Positions 1 through 13,660 of a DNA stretch of 64,000 bases are shown piece by piece. Positions within the stretch are counted from its first letter, which is position 1, and each line of letters starts with the position of its first letter. The DNA is from Pseudidiomarina sp. CB1 (GTDB lineage Bacteria; Pseudomonadota; Gammaproteobacteria; Enterobacterales; Alteromonadaceae): assembly GCF_024752025.1 (NCBI RefSeq), contig NZ_JANTPU010000001.1, positions 1,798,001 through 1,862,000 on the forward strand. The letters are read 5' to 3'. The notes beneath the pieces were generated by a model that saw only the letters and a list, made by a program, of their open reading frames with translations, was not told where the DNA came from and searched no databases. A program made the position numbers and the translations under genes.

Positions 1-458
1 GGCCCAGCCTTTAACGCGCCTTTATGGGCGTAGTGATCAACGCCTTTCGCCAACCCGCTACTTACAAGTAGCCCTGCTCGGGTGAGTTGCTCAGCGAAAT
101 AGGCAGCCTCAATCAGTCCTTCATGGCTAGCTGCACGGCTTCCCACCAGAGCAATTTGAGGTGCAGCTAAATAGTCGATATTTCCAGCGACAAAGAGCAC
201 TAATGGTGGATTATGTATGTTGCGTAAACGTTCTGGGTACGTGGAGGAAAACCAATGCACAACACAGCGCGTGGGGCCTGCTCTCCCGCTCTCCTCGATC
301 CAGCGCTGGAGATGGTCGAGGTAGCGCTCCGGTAAGCTATCCAGATAGGGAGCGAGTAATGCTCGGCTCTTTGCAAAACTCGCTAATTTGCGGACACGAT
401 TGCGATCAGCGGCGGTCAGACGCGATAACGCCAAAAGCTCTGCGAGAGAGGGTTCCAT
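1..458 (-). CDS. dprA: DprA/Smf DNA-processing protein, N-terminal part (cut by window edge)
   Basis: DprA binds incoming single-stranded DNA during natural transformation and loads RecA onto it. The first 152 codons are visible; the rest lies before position 1. The reading begins MEPSLAELLALSRL and reaches the family's Rossmann-like motifs: ALVGSRAASHEG, then SSGLAKGVDHYAHKGAL, which matches the conserved GSR and SGLAxGxDxxAH signatures. The ATG at 458-456 follows an AAGGAAG ribosome-binding site. The LysM gene upstream on the same strand ends 32 bases before this start, so the two may be co-transcribed. This dprA-LysM-def neighbourhood is widespread in gammaproteobacteria. Confidence 0.93.
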   Translation of the reverse strand, partial: MEPSLAELLALSRLTAADRNRVRKLASFAKSRALLAPYLDSLPERYLDHLQRWIEESGRAGPTRCVVHWFSSTYPERLRNIHNPPLVLFVAGNIDYLAAPQIALVGSRAASHEGLIEAAYFAEQLTRAGLLVSSGLAKGVDHYAHKGALKAG

Positions 459-480
459 AGCACTTCCTTGTGCGTGTGAT

Positions 481-508
481 TCGTTAGTCGTTAGTCGTTA
501 GTCGTTAG
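481..508. repeat. Four perfect tandem copies of the 7-mer TCGTTAG
   Basis: Copies lie at 481-487, 488-494, 495-501 and 502-508. They sit between dprA and the LysM gene and supply the last codons and the TAA stop (491-493) of the LysM gene. Because the unit is not a multiple of three, a gain or loss of one copy would alter the extreme C-terminus of the LysM protein. Confidence 0.95.
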
Positions 509-1603
509 AATTTTCGGAACAAAATAAGTACCGACCTCAAACCATTCGTGAGCTTCAACGACCATTGCCATACTCATATTCCGGAAAGTTTTTACTATCA
601 ACAGCTCTGCACCCGCTTGATCGGGTAGACGAAGCGTGTCGCGCCACTGCCTCGATATATCGTCGTAAGGCTTATACAAATTCACAAACTCTGGCTTTTC
701 ACCATCCATAAACACCCGAACTCCAGGGCGAATCGCTTGGAACATTTGACCAATCTCTACACCGTCGGCCGCGCCTTTATCGAGTACGACCATATCGTAC
801 TTGCCGTGCTTATTACGCGCATTCAATGAACCTACTACATGGCCATCGACCGGCGCACCGTTGGTCGGCACAATGATGTCAGGGAGATCGGTGTTTTGCG
901 GCTGCAAAATAACGTCACCTCGACGAATTTCACGCTCCGGACTAATGAGCTCACCTTCAATTAAATCCACATGATGAAGATTCACACGTACGCCAGCGAC
1001 GTCGCGTAACAGCACTTGGTCACCGAAACTATCCACTTGGGTAAACACGCGGTACTTGCGATCAAGTTCAACATTTCCCTTGATGAAGACCGGCGCCATA
1101 CCGTTAATTCGTGGTGCCCCACGGTTATCGCCAACAATTTGTGGCATCCGCGAAATTTCACCACGCAACGCAATATGATGACCATCTAAAAATGGTTCTA
1201 ATGCGGCGCGGTCGAACGTGGGGATTGGATTCCCTTTCGGCTCTAACTTGCCTTCGGGGTCAAGAGTTTTGGTAACCTTGCGACTGAGCTGCGGACGTCC
1301 ATTCACCCAACTAAGAAGCAAACGATCACCGGGATAAATTAAGTGCGGATTGGCGATGTCACTATTGACCCGCCATAATTCGGGCCAATGCCACGGGTCG
1401 TTAAGATACATTGCGGAGATATCCCATAGGGTATCGCCTTTTTTTACCACATATTCCTGCGGCGCATCTTCACGTAAACGGATGACGTCACCACGCGTTG
1501 TTGTGGTAGCCGAGGTCTCTTGTTGTTGGGTTGCGAGGGCCGTTGCTGGAGCAACCAGCAAAAAACCGATGACCGCAATCGCTTGGAATCGCCACGTAGT
1601 CAT
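491..1603 (-). CDS. Exported LysM-domain protein
   Basis: A 370-residue protein with an N-terminal signal peptide (hydrophobic core about residues 9-24, ending ATALA). A single LysM motif at about residues 50-98 (YVVKKGDTLWDISAMYL, then NPHLIYPGDRLLL) predicts peptidoglycan binding in the periplasm. The remaining 270 residues are soluble and show no further domain I can name. The family is found next to dprA and def in many gammaproteobacteria; its exact role is unknown. The ATG is preceded by GGAG. Divergent from def across an 81-base gap that must hold both promoters. Confidence 0.88.
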   Translation of the reverse strand: MTTWRFQAIAVIGFLLVAPATALATQQQETSATTTTRGDVIRLREDAPQEYVVKKGDTLWDISAMYLNDPWHWPELWRVNSDIANPHLIYPGDRLLLSWVNGRPQLSRKVTKTLDPEGKLEPKGNPIPTFDRAALEPFLDGHHIALRGEISRMPQIVGDNRGAPRINGMAPVFIKGNVELDRKYRVFTQVDSFGDQVLLRDVAGVRVNLHHVDLIEGELISPEREIRRGDVILQPQNTDLPDIIVPTNGAPVDGHVVGSLNARNKHGKYDMVVLDKGAADGVEIGQMFQAIRPGVRVFMDGEKPEFVNLYKPYDDISRQWRDTLRLPDQAGAELLIVKTFRNMSMAMVVEAHEWFEVGTYFVPKILTTND

Positions 1604-1684
1604 GTTGAGCTCCGTTGTAAACTCGTGTTTTCATCCCCAAATTACGTTAAAATTAGGCAAGATGAAACTAGCGAATGACGAGTT

Positions 1685-2191
1685 ATGACTAAATTAACTA
1701 TTTTAAAATACCCTGACGAACGTTTACGCACCGTCGCAGAACCAGTTACTAGTGTAGATGATAGTCTACGCGATACAATCGATGCGATGTTCGAAACTAT
1801 GTACGACTCTAATGGTGTAGGCCTTGCGGCAACACAAGTCAATGTGCATAAACGCCTTTTTCTAGCTGATTGTAGTGAAGATCAGAGCGAACCGTTAGTT
1901 TTTATTAATCCAGAGATTACTGAAAAAGACGGATTATTTGCTAACGAAGAAGGGTGTTTATCGTTTCCTGGCGTTTATGCCAAAGTGGAACGCGCCAGCA
2001 AAGTGACGGTGCAAGCCCTTGATCGAAACGGTGAAGCGTTTTCCTTAACTGCCGAAGGATTGCTCGCAATTTGCATTCAGCATGAGCTCGACCATTTAAA
2101 TGGCAAGTTATTTGTCGATTACTTGTCGCCTTTAAAACGCGACCGTATTCGCAAAAAGCTCGAAAAAGAAGCTCGACTTCATGCGGTATAA
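1685..2191 (+). CDS. def: Peptide deformylase
   Basis: Removes the formyl group from the initiator methionine of nascent proteins; a metalloenzyme (usually Fe2+). All three family motifs are present: GVGLAATQV (residues 44-52), EGCLS with metal ligand Cys91, and HELDH with His133, Glu134 and His137. Its 168 residues equal the usual length. First gene of a def-fmt-rsmB-trkA run on the plus strand; fmt starts 6 bases after its stop, which is the conserved pairing of formylation and deformylation genes. Confidence 0.97.
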   Translation: MTKLTILKYPDERLRTVAEPVTSVDDSLRDTIDAMFETMYDSNGVGLAATQVNVHKRLFLADCSEDQSEPLVFINPEITEKDGLFANEEGCLSFPGVYAKVERASKVTVQALDRNGEAFSLTAEGLLAICIQHELDHLNGKLFVDYLSPLKRDRIRKKLEKEARLHAV

Positions 2192-2197
2192 CCACTG

Positions 2198-3154
2198 ATG
2201 CGTATCGTTTTTGCCGGAACCCCTGAGTTCGCTGCGGGCCACTTAGAAGCGTTATTTGCTGCGAAAGAGCACGAAGTCGTAGCGGTTTATACTCAGCCCG
2301 ATCGTCCTGCTGGGCGTGGCAAAAAGCTACAAGCAAGTGCGGTTAAGCAGCTTGCTTTGGCGCATGATGTTGCGGTTGAGCAACCGGTGTCACTCAAAGA
2401 CCCCGACGTTCAGGCGCAGTTAGCTAGCTATCACGCCGATGTAATGGTTGTGGTGGCGTATGGCCTCATTTTGCCCGAAGCAGTGCTACGTATCCCGACC
2501 TATGGGTGTATTAACGTGCACGGCTCACTCTTGCCGCGCTGGCGTGGAGCTGCACCAATTCAACGTGCGATTTGGGCGGGTGACACGCATGCAGGCGTCG
2601 CCATCATGCAAATGGAAGCCGGCTTAGACACAGGCCCAGTATTACTCGAAAAAGCACTCCCGATTGCCGCAGAAGAGACTTCGGCGAGTTTGTACGAAAA
2701 ACTAGCTAAGTTGGGCCCAGCTGCGCTGCTCGAATGTTTACACGAGTTACCGCAGAAACTAAGTACTGCGCAGCAACAAGACGAGACTTGTGTTACCTAT
2801 GCCCACAAACTCAGTAAAGAAGAAGCGCAATTGAATTGGCAACAACCTGCGGTTGTTTTAGAGCGTTGGATACGCGCATTTAATCCATGGCCAGTGGCTT
2901 GGCTGCGCAGCGCCACCGGCGAAACACTGAAGATCTGGCGCGCCGAAGTTCTTCCTGATACTTCTAACGTCGCACCGGGGACGGTATTATCAGCAGACAA
3001 ATCAGGCATCGTCGTGAAAACTCAAGAAAACGCCTTACGCATTCTTGAATTGCAGCCAGCGGGGAAAAAGCCCATGCCTGCGGCAGACTTTCTCAACGGT
3101 CGCGCCGAGCATTTCCCAGTAGGTAGCCAACTAGCTGGAGCTAACCATGAGTAA
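2198..3154 (+). CDS. fmt: Methionyl-tRNA formyltransferase
   Basis: Transfers a formyl group from 10-formyltetrahydrofolate to Met-tRNAfMet to make the initiator. The 318-residue protein has the N-terminal formyltransferase domain with [16 protein letters not shown], giving Asn106 and His108, and Asp144 in AGLDTG; these positions equal the E. coli catalytic residues. The C-terminal OB-like domain begins near residue 205. The final 8 bases overlap rsmB, indicating translational coupling. Confidence 0.97.
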   Translation: MRIVFAGTPEFAAGHLEALFAAKEHEVVAVYTQPDRPAGRGKKLQASAVKQLALAHDVAVEQPVSLKDPDVQAQLASYHADVMVVVAYGLILPEAVLRIPTYGCINVHGSLLPRWRGAAPIQRAIWAGDTHAGVAIMQMEAGLDTGPVLLEKALPIAAEETSASLYEKLAKLGPAALLECLHELPQKLSTAQQQDETCVTYAHKLSKEEAQLNWQQPAVVLERWIRAFNPWPVAWLRSATGETLKIWRAEVLPDTSNVAPGTVLSADKSGIVVKTQENALRILELQPAGKKPMPAADFLNGRAEHFPVGSQLAGANHE

Positions 3155-4445
3155 TGGCGCCGCTTCACGAGCCGCAGCAGCACGTATCGTATTCGATGTT
3201 CTGGAACACGGACGCTCACTAAGCCAAACGCTCCCCCAACATACTGAGCAGTTTGACGGCCGCGATCGAGCTATGGTGCAGTCGTTATGTTACGGCGTAC
3301 TTCGTCATTTGCCCGTACTTAATGCCGCAATAGCATCTTTTGTTAGTAAGCCATTAAAGAAAGACCTTTTAATATTGCACCACCTGCTGTTAGTGGGCGC
3401 TTACCAACTTCTTTTTATGCGAACTTCCGATCATGCCGCTGTATCCGCCACTGTTGATGCCACAGAGCTGCTCAAAAAACGTCGACAGAAAGGCTTAGTC
3501 AACGCTATTTTACGTAATTTACAGCGCCAACGAGACACACTGCTAAGCAAGTTGCAAGCCGACCAAAATTTGAACCATGGGCACCCACGCTGGCTAGCGG
3601 AACAAATTCAATACGCCTACCCCGCTCAAGCCCAAGCCATTTTTTCGGCCAATAATGAGCAGGCCCCAATGTGGCTGCGCGTCAATATACAGCAAGTTAG
3701 CGTTACCGATTTTATCACCGCACTCGACGCCTATGACCCTGAACTTAGAGCTGAGCATTCACACGAAAGTGCAAGTATTCCGCTAACGCACGCGGTCGAC
3801 GTCCGTCAACTCCCTGGGTTCGCCGAAGGCTGGTTTTCAGTACAGGACATCGCCGCACAACAAGCTGCTAAACTACTCGAAGCTCAGGACGGCGAACGCA
3901 TATTAGACTGTTGCGCCGCACCAGGCGGCAAGACCGCGCATATTCTTGAGTTGGCACCGCAGGCTACGGTACATGCATTAGATATTGATGAACAACGTTT
4001 GCAACGGGTCCGCGAGAACCTTGACCGACTGCAACTTCACGCGCAGGTGTTATGTGGCGACGCAGCCAAGCATGACCAATGGTGGGATGGCGAACTTTAT
4101 GACCGCATTTTACTCGATGCACCCTGCTCTGCCACTGGTGTCATCCGCCGCCATCCGGATATCAAATGGCTGCGGCGACCAAGCGATATTGCGCAACTCA
4201 AACAAACACAATGCGAGTTACTCGATGCACTCTGGCCAATGTTGCGTCCAGGTGGTAGGTTAGTTTACGCCACATGTTCAATTTTACCGGCCGAGAATAA
4301 ACAACAAATAGAAGCGTTTATGAAACGCCATGCCGACGCATCTGCGTTACCAACCGCGCCCGATGGCGCGACATGTTGGCAGCGCTTACCGGGTGAACAA
4401 GGTGGTGATGGCTTCTTCTACGCAATAGTGGAAAAACAACTATGA
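3147..4445 (+). CDS. rsmB: 16S rRNA m5C967 methyltransferase RsmB
   Basis: Methylates cytosine 967 of 16S rRNA with SAM. Residues 1-140 form the NusB-like RNA-binding domain; the SAM-binding motif CCAAPGGKT is at about 255-263. The two cysteines of the m5C methyltransferase mechanism are present: Cys327 in DAPCSATG and Cys377 in YATCSI. The ATG follows a GGAG at the end of fmt. Its last four bases (ATGA) are shared with the start of trkA. Length 432 is normal. Confidence 0.96.
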   Translation: MSNGAASRAAAARIVFDVLEHGRSLSQTLPQHTEQFDGRDRAMVQSLCYGVLRHLPVLNAAIASFVSKPLKKDLLILHHLLLVGAYQLLFMRTSDHAAVSATVDATELLKKRRQKGLVNAILRNLQRQRDTLLSKLQADQNLNHGHPRWLAEQIQYAYPAQAQAIFSANNEQAPMWLRVNIQQVSVTDFITALDAYDPELRAEHSHESASIPLTHAVDVRQLPGFAEGWFSVQDIAAQQAAKLLEAQDGERILDCCAAPGGKTAHILELAPQATVHALDIDEQRLQRVRENLDRLQLHAQVLCGDAAKHDQWWDGELYDRILLDAPCSATGVIRRHPDIKWLRRPSDIAQLKQTQCELLDALWPMLRPGGRLVYATCSILPAENKQQIEAFMKRHADASALPTAPDGATCWQRLPGEQGGDGFFYAIVEKQL

Positions 4446-5818
4446 AAATCGTCATCTTAGGTGGTGGACAAGTTGGGGGTACCCTCGCGGAGAACCTCGT
4501 TGGCGAAGACAACGATATTACCGTTGTGGATACTGACTTAGCGCGCCTAACTGAGCTGTCAGAAACCAATGATATTCGTACGGTTCAAGGGTATGCATCG
4601 CATCCACGGGTACTGCGCAATGCCGGCGTCGAAGATGCCGATATGCTGATTGCGGTCACCCCGAGTGACGAAACCAATATGCTTGCTTGTCAGATTGCAT
4701 ACACGCTATTCAAAACGCCGCAACGCATTGCACGAATTCGCTCAGAAGCTTATATCGACTTCAAAGATCGCCTGTTCCATAAAGATGATGTTCCCGTCGA
4801 CCACATTATCTCGCCTGAACAACAAGTCACACATTACATAAAACGACTGGTGGATTACCCAGGAGCCCTGCAGGTTATGGAGTTTGCTGGTGGGCGCGCT
4901 AGCCTCGTTGCGGTAAAAGCCTATTACGGCGGCAAATTGGTTGGCCATGCGATATCGTCGTTGAAGGAACACATGCCCAATGTCGAGACGCGCGTCGCTG
5001 CAATATTTCGACAAGGTAAAGCCATAAAACCTATGGGTACGACCATTATCGAAGCTGGTGATGAGGTTTTTTTCATTACGGATACGCGTTACGTGCGTAT
5101 GGTAATGGAAGAAATGCAAAAACTTGAACATCAGTATCGACGGGTCATGATCGCCGGTGGTGGTAACGTGGGCGCGGGCTTAGCTCGTATGCTCGAAGAA
5201 AATCATCACGTTAAATTGGTCGAGCATAATAGTGAGCGTGCCGAAGTACTTAATGAACAGTTACGCCACACTACGATTTTACAAGGTGACGCTTCAGATT
5301 CACGGTTGCTGAGTGACGAACATATTGAAGATGTCGATGTATTCATTGCCGTAACCAACGATGATGAAGCCAATATCATGTCGGCCATGCTTGCCAAAAA
5401 AATGGGCGCCAAAAAGACCATGGTACTCATTCAACGCCAAGCCTACGTCGATTTAGTCCAAGATAATGTGATTGATATTGCCATCTCGCCACAGCGAGCA
5501 ACGGTATCTGCCCTGCTCTCACTCATTCGTAAAGGTGACATTGTTAACGCTTACTCATTGCGTAAAGGTGCTGCCGAGGCAATTGAAGCGATTGCGCATG
5601 GGGACGAGAAAACTTCGAAGGTGGTTGGTCGCGTGATTAGTGAAATCAAGCTCCCGCCAGGTACCACCATTGGCGCGATTGTTCGTGGCCATGAAGTTAT
5701 GATTGCGCATGACGATACGATGTTACAGCCTGACGACCACGTCATTTTGTTCTTGGTCGACAAAAAGTATATTCGTGAAGTTGAACGCCTGTTCCAACCA
5801 AGCGCTCTGTTCTTCTAA
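4442..5818 (+). CDS. trkA: Trk potassium uptake regulatory subunit TrkA
   Basis: Cytosolic NAD-binding regulator of the TrkH/TrkG potassium channel. Two tandem RCK modules are visible. The first starts with the dinucleotide-binding GGGQVGG near residue 7 and the second with [10 protein letters not shown] near residue 237; each is followed by an RCK C-domain. The 458 residues equal E. coli TrkA. It ends tail-to-tail with trkH, the two stop codons sharing the bases CTAA at 5815-5818, so channel and regulator are neighbours but convergently transcribed. Confidence 0.97.
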   Translation: MKIVILGGGQVGGTLAENLVGEDNDITVVDTDLARLTELSETNDIRTVQGYASHPRVLRNAGVEDADMLIAVTPSDETNMLACQIAYTLFKTPQRIARIRSEAYIDFKDRLFHKDDVPVDHIISPEQQVTHYIKRLVDYPGALQVMEFAGGRASLVAVKAYYGGKLVGHAISSLKEHMPNVETRVAAIFRQGKAIKPMGTTIIEAGDEVFFITDTRYVRMVMEEMQKLEHQYRRVMIAGGGNVGAGLARMLEENHHVKLVEHNSERAEVLNEQLRHTTILQGDASDSRLLSDEHIEDVDVFIAVTNDDEANIMSAMLAKKMGAKKTMVLIQRQAYVDLVQDNVIDIAISPQRATVSALLSLIRKGDIVNAYSLRKGAAEAIEAIAHGDEKTSKVVGRVISEIKLPPGTTIGAIVRGHEVMIAHDDTMLQPDDHVILFLVDKKYIREVERLFQPSALFF

Positions 5819-7266
5819 GAGCGCCAGAACGTTGGTGTCAACAATACCAAAATCGTAAACACCTCAAGGCGCCCAAACAGCATCGCGGCCACGAGTAACC
5901 ACTTCGCAGTATCGGGAATCGTTGCATAATTCGCTGCAACGTCACCTAAACCGGGGCCCAAGTTATTTAAGCACGCCGCGGTTGCAGAAAACGCGGTAAT
6001 ATCATCCAACCCGGTCGCCAACAGGCCGACCATGATAACGACAAACACCAGCGCATAGGCTGCAAAAAAGCCCCACACCGCTTCAACCACCCGTTGTGGT
6101 AACACCCGATTGCCAAGCTTGACCGAGTAAACTCCCGCAGGGTGTACAAGCCGATTGAGTTCACGTACGCCTTGGCGGAACAATAATACGACCCGCACAA
6201 CCTTTAAACCACCTGCGGTGGAACTCGCGCAACCGCCAATGAAGCTGGCGAAAATCAACATAATTGGTAGAAACAGCGGCCACGCAGCAAAGTCCGTGGT
6301 TGCAAAGCCCGCGGTGGTACTAATTGAAACCGCTTGGAACATCGCTTGATTAAAGGCCGTTCCGGTATCCGCAAATTCTTTATGCACCAAGACAGTTGCG
6401 AACACTAAAAATACGAGGACGGCTTGAATCCCAAGAAAAGCGCGCACTTCTGGGTCGCGCAAGTAGTTCATTATGGAATGGTTCGTGGCTGCCGCATAAT
6501 GCAGTGCGAAGTTGATGGATGACAACAGCAAGAACACTACGCAAATCGTGTTAATTGTACTGCTATCAAAGTACCCCATACTTGCATCGTAAGTACTGAA
6601 ACCACCTACAGCTATGGTTGAAAACGCATGCCCGATGGCATCGAACCAATTCATGCCAGCCAAGTAGTAAGCAAACGCGCAGGTGGCGGTTAGCGCTACA
6701 TAAATGTACCAAAGGTGCTTCGCAGTATCGGCGATCCTTGGGGTCATTTTAGTATCTTTTTGTGGTCCCGGGATTTCCGCCCGATAAAGCTGCATGCCAC
6801 CGATACCGAGCATCGGCATGATGGCCACTGCAAGAACGATAATCCCCATACCGCCGAGCCATTGCAGTTGTTGGCGGTAGAACAAGAGACTATGAGGGAG
6901 CGTTTCAATGCCTTGAATGACCGTGGCGCCAGTCGTCGTTAACCCCGAAAACGACTCAAACACCGCATCGGTAAATGACAGAGGAAGCTCTTCCGCAAAC
7001 CACAGTGGCATAACCCCGACCATACCAAGAACCGTCCAAAAAAGTACCGTCAATAGAAAACCATCGCGAACTTTTAGGTCGGTGTGGATGCTACGGTTTG
7101 GGTACCAAACAAAGAAGCCGATCACCAAGCTAATTGCAAACGCCAGCATGAACGCCGTTCCGCCACCGTCACCGAAATACAATGCAACCGCCGCCGGAGG
7201 CAACAAGGTCACACTAAACACACAAATCAATAATCCCAGTACTCGTAAAATACCTCGAAAGCGCAC
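5815..7266 (-). CDS. trkH: Trk potassium transporter membrane subunit TrkH
   Basis: Integral inner-membrane potassium channel subunit gated by TrkA. The 483-residue protein is strongly hydrophobic throughout, with repeated pore-loop segments containing glycines of the selectivity filter, for example [29 protein letters not shown] and [10 protein letters not shown]; these correspond to the four pore repeats of the family. Start is GTG at 7266-7264, preceded by GAGGAA. It lies 9 bases downstream of yigZ in a slt-yigZ-trkH run. Confidence 0.96.
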   Translation of the reverse strand: MRFRGILRVLGLLICVFSVTLLPPAAVALYFGDGGGTAFMLAFAISLVIGFFVWYPNRSIHTDLKVRDGFLLTVLFWTVLGMVGVMPLWFAEELPLSFTDAVFESFSGLTTTGATVIQGIETLPHSLLFYRQQLQWLGGMGIIVLAVAIMPMLGIGGMQLYRAEIPGPQKDTKMTPRIADTAKHLWYIYVALTATCAFAYYLAGMNWFDAIGHAFSTIAVGGFSTYDASMGYFDSSTINTICVVFLLLSSINFALHYAAATNHSIMNYLRDPEVRAFLGIQAVLVFLVFATVLVHKEFADTGTAFNQAMFQAVSISTTAGFATTDFAAWPLFLPIMLIFASFIGGCASSTAGGLKVVRVVLLFRQGVRELNRLVHPAGVYSVKLGNRVLPQRVVEAVWGFFAAYALVFVVIMVGLLATGLDDITAFSATAACLNNLGPGLGDVAANYATIPDTAKWLLVAAMLFGRLEVFTILVLLTPTFWRS

Positions 7267-7275
7267 GGCGGTTCC

Positions 7276-7908
7276 TCAAGATTCTTTTAGTTCGACACGC
7301 CCTTGTGTCGCATTTTTTAAGGCTTCGGCTAAGTCTTCGAAGTCACTTTCAGCTACGGCAAGGTCGTGCTCGATAGCCGCTGCAAAGTCCTGATGTTGCG
7401 TCACAGCATCATATTGGGCAAGCCAATGCGATACTATTTTTTGATCAGCATAATCGTAGTGTATATAAGCTGCTTTGCGTACCTTTTTTTCAATAAATTC
7501 TGCCGCTTGTAAAACATCGACCGTAGCTTGTGAATAAGCTCGCTGCAGTCCGCCGGTACCCAATTTGATACCGCCAAAATAGCGTGTCACGACCACAGAG
7601 AGCTCGCCTACTTCCTGCTTCAGAAGAACATTGAGCATCGGCCGCCCGGCGGTACCGCTTGGCTCACCATCATCACTCATTGCATACTGCTGACTCGCAT
7701 TAGGCGCACCCGCTACCGCAGCACTACAATAATGACTAGCACCCGGCCAGCGCTGCTGACACTCAGTAATATGCGCTTGATGCTCGGCAAGTGATGCCAC
7801 AGGCTTTAGTGAGGTGATAAAACGACTTTGCTTAATTTCAAGCTCGACGAAAACCGCAGTTTTTGGAATTAAATAATGTTGCACAGCACTATAAACCAAC
7901 GCTTTCAC
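7276..7908 (-). CDS. yigZ: YigZ/IMPACT-family protein
   Basis: Member of the UPF0029/IMPACT family; the YigZ biochemical role is not settled. The N-terminal IMPACT domain shows the expected signatures EIKQSRFI, SDDGEPSGTAGRPML and VVTRYFGGIKLGTGGLQRAY; a DUF1949-type C-terminal domain follows after about residue 140. I use the GTG at 7908, overlapping the end of slt by 20 bases; an alternative GTG at 7884 would remove the overlap but has no better ribosome-binding site. Commonly linked to trkH in gammaproteobacteria. Confidence 0.9.
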   Translation of the reverse strand: MKALVYSAVQHYLIPKTAVFVELEIKQSRFITSLKPVASLAEHQAHITECQQRWPGASHYCSAAVAGAPNASQQYAMSDDGEPSGTAGRPMLNVLLKQEVGELSVVVTRYFGGIKLGTGGLQRAYSQATVDVLQAAEFIEKKVRKAAYIHYDYADQKIVSHWLAQYDAVTQHQDFAAAIEHDLAVAESDFEDLAEALKNATQGRVELKES

Positions 7909-9883
7909 GACTTATCTTCATCGTCGCAACATCAGCAAATCGATTCGCTGGAGCTTGCTCCGAAAGTAGCAAGTAAATTTGTTGATACGCTAAAACATTC
8001 TTTACGTAGTCTCGTGTTTCTTTGTAGGGGATCGTTTCGATCCAACGATCCATCGCCATACTCTCTTGTGGTATCCACTCCGTCACGCGATAAATACCGC
8101 CATTATAGGCTGCCGTCGCCAGTACCCAGTTATCGCCTAGGCGACGCTTTAGATCGGCCAAATACCGCGTTCCCAGCAGAATGTTGGTGTTTACGTTATA
8201 CAAGTCGAACCGACTGTAGTCACGCCGGCCGACGTATTTTGCCGTACTCGGTAATAACTGCATTAAACCATGCGCGCCAGCATGTGAATAAGCATCAAAC
8301 CGAAATGAGCTTTCGCGGCGCGAAATCGCCAAAGCCCATTCCAAATCGATTCCTGCAGACTGTGCGAATTCGCGATGTTCATTTGCATAAGCGAATGGAA
8401 AACGTTGCTCAATAGCCCCAAATTCGCCCAGTTGCCCTAGCGTATAAATGACCTGATCATGCCACCCCCACTGCGATGCCAGAACCGCCATCAACTCTTG
8501 CTCACGCGCACTTGTGTGCTGCAACAATTCGTACCATTCACGGCGTGCGTCTAGGTAACGTTGTAACTGCAAAAATTCATACGTGCGCTGCACTCCTGGA
8601 AGCTGTCTTACCGTATCCAGCTCACTGGCTGAAAAATTTATTTGTTCCCGTGCTAGCTGCAATGGTGTGCCCAGCTTGGTCGCCGCAAGAAATCCATAAT
8701 AATTACGTTGTTTCGCGATTTCTTCGTACTGCGCTAGCGCTTTTTGTGGCTGGCCCAGCTCTTCATATGCTCGGCCCCGCCAATAACGCCATTGTGCACT
8801 GCCGCTTGCGGTCGCCATTTCAGCAACTGGGTCGTCAACAAAGGAGCGCCAAGCGCCCTCTCGAACCCACTCGGCCAGCTGCCACTGTAATGTTTGACTG
8901 TCATGTTCGGTCGGTTCAAGACGCGTTAGCCAGTTATGTGCTTGTTCATGATTCTTTGCGCTCAATGCCACCGCAAATTTTTGCTCTAACTCCGTCCACT
9001 GTGCGGATGAAAGTTTGATACCTGCAGGCAAATTACCGACGGTCTTTAGGGCGACATCAGGGTCACGCCAAATGAGACGACCGAGCCCATAAGCGACAAT
9101 TTGTGCCGCGCGTTCTTGCGCCTTGCCTTTGTGCTCAGCCAAAGCGTCGAGCTCGCGCACCAAGTTAGCGGGATTTCTGCGTACCTGTCGATAACTCAAA
9201 ATCAGCGACCGTGTAGGCTCCTCAACGAGGCCCGCTAGATACGGTAACAGGGTGTGCTTACCGTCTTCGGCCGCTAATTTCGCGCGCCGCCAAACCAGCT
9301 CTTCAGTGCGATTACCAGCCTTACTCCATGTCGCCAACAACGGATCGCATTCCTTGGGTAAGGATTCACCCGTCTGCCAAAGCTGATCAACTGCGCGCAT
9401 TACTGCGGCACGTGGCTGCGTTTTTTGGGTAAGTGTAAAGCGCCAAAAATAGCAACGATGGTCAAGTCGACCGGGGTGGCGAAAATCCCGAAGAAAGCGT
9501 TGTTGCTCGTTATTACGGGCTAAGTAATCTAACCAGGGCGCACGCAGCTGCCAATCGAGTGGTGTTTTCTGCATGGCATTAAAGAAGCGTAATACGCGGT
9601 CTTCGTTTGCGAGATAGCCCACTTGCTGCAGGCGCTCAAGTTCTAGATAAGGTGTTAGCGGATAATCCGTGAGCTGCTCAAGAAGCTGTTGATATTCAAT
9701 TAAGCGTCCTCGTTTAGCAGCATATTCAGCTTTCACAAACAGCTCACGCTGCTCGCTCCGTTGTTCGATATTCGCCAACACAGGATCGTGGATTTTCGGC
9801 TCAGACCAGCCGCTCGAGCTCCACAGCAAACTTACGAAGGCTGTAAACAGAAGCGCACAACTTGTACCACTTAATGTCCGCAT
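7889..9883 (-). CDS. slt: Soluble lytic murein transglycosylase (Slt70 type)
   Basis: Periplasmic enzyme that cleaves the MurNAc-GlcNAc bond of peptidoglycan with formation of 1,6-anhydromuramate. The 664-residue protein has a signal peptide (residues 1-27), a long alpha-helical superhelix (about 35-490) and a C-terminal goose-lysozyme-like catalytic domain with ISRRESSFRFD, Glu524 being the predicted acid, followed by HGLMQLLPSTAKYVG and AYNGG. First gene of the leftward slt-yigZ-trkH group. A PsrA-like palindrome lies 4 bases upstream of its start. Confidence 0.95.
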   Translation of the reverse strand: MRTLSGTSCALLFTAFVSLLWSSSGWSEPKIHDPVLANIEQRSEQRELFVKAEYAAKRGRLIEYQQLLEQLTDYPLTPYLELERLQQVGYLANEDRVLRFFNAMQKTPLDWQLRAPWLDYLARNNEQQRFLRDFRHPGRLDHRCYFWRFTLTQKTQPRAAVMRAVDQLWQTGESLPKECDPLLATWSKAGNRTEELVWRRAKLAAEDGKHTLLPYLAGLVEEPTRSLILSYRQVRRNPANLVRELDALAEHKGKAQERAAQIVAYGLGRLIWRDPDVALKTVGNLPAGIKLSSAQWTELEQKFAVALSAKNHEQAHNWLTRLEPTEHDSQTLQWQLAEWVREGAWRSFVDDPVAEMATASGSAQWRYWRGRAYEELGQPQKALAQYEEIAKQRNYYGFLAATKLGTPLQLAREQINFSASELDTVRQLPGVQRTYEFLQLQRYLDARREWYELLQHTSAREQELMAVLASQWGWHDQVIYTLGQLGEFGAIEQRFPFAYANEHREFAQSAGIDLEWALAISRRESSFRFDAYSHAGAHGLMQLLPSTAKYVGRRDYSRFDLYNVNTNILLGTRYLADLKRRLGDNWVLATAAYNGGIYRVTEWIPQESMAMDRWIETIPYKETRDYVKNVLAYQQIYLLLSEQAPANRFADVATMKISRESVGL

Positions 9884-9886
9884 AAT

Positions 9887-9904
9887 TTCAAACGCTCGTT
9901 TAAA
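9887..9904. promoter_or_regulatory. Candidate PsrA-type fatty-acid operator upstream of fadBA
   Basis: TTCAAACGCTCGTTTAAA is a near-perfect palindrome (AAACG-CT-CGTTT core, one mismatched arm position). It fits the PsrA consensus (C/G)AAAC-N2-4-GTTT known for beta-oxidation genes in Pseudomonas and Shewanella-like bacteria. It lies 93 bases before fadB and right at the start of divergent slt. The assignment rests on the motif and the location only. Confidence 0.5.
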
Positions 9905-9996
9905 TAATCATTGAAAAATGAGCCTATTCGAGCCAAACTCTCGTAACGACTAATCATACGCTAACCGAAAGCAATCTGAAAATCAGGAGACCTTTT

Positions 9997-13316
<3,320 letters not shown>

Positions 13317-13353
13317 GCCGCGCTTTTGCGCGCCACGGTTTTACCGTAAAATA

Positions 13354-13388
13354 AACGCCGTATCCTTGTCGGATGCGGCGTTTTTATT
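13354..13388 (+). terminator. Rho-independent terminator of fadBA
   Basis: A 12-bp stem (AACGCCGTATCC paired with GGATGCGGCGTT, one G-T wobble) with loop TTGTC, followed by a T-rich tail. It sits 38 bases after the fadA stop and just before tusA. Confidence 0.88.
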
Positions 13389-13415
13389 TGTGTTGCGGAT
13401 TTAGAAGGAAAAATC

Positions 13416-13649
13416 GTGTCAGAAACCATCACCGAAAGCCTCGATACCCTCGGACTCCGCTGCCCGGAGCCAGTGATGCTGATCCGTGCCGCCATCCGCA
13501 AACTTGAGTCAGGCGCCCTGCTTGAAGTCATCGCCGACGACCCCGCCACCACCCGCGATATCCCCAGCTTCTGCCGCTTTATGGATCATGAGTTGGTGCT
13601 CGCCGAGACCGCGGCTACACCGTATCGCTACGTGATCCGTAAGGGCTAG
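13416..13649 (+). CDS. tusA: TusA-family sulfurtransferase / sulfur carrier
   Basis: Small sulfur-relay protein that accepts persulfide sulfur, in E. coli from IscS for tRNA 2-thiouridine synthesis. The 77-residue sequence has the diagnostic LGLRCPEPV with Cys16, followed by [13 protein letters not shown]. Start is a GTG behind AAGGAA. It lies after the fadBA terminator and so has its own transcription start; the DNA from 13391 to 13405 is the only room for one. Related family members (YeeD, SirA-like) cannot be fully separated by sequence alone. Confidence 0.87.
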   Translation: MSETITESLDTLGLRCPEPVMLIRAAIRKLESGALLEVIADDPATTRDIPSFCRFMDHELVLAETAATPYRYVIRKG

Positions 13650-13660
13650 GGCGAAAGGGT

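Noticed and set aside
161-460. Open frame of 99 codons on the plus strand opposite dprA
   Set aside because: The minus strand encodes the conserved DprA N-terminus over the same bases, with a proper ribosome-binding site.
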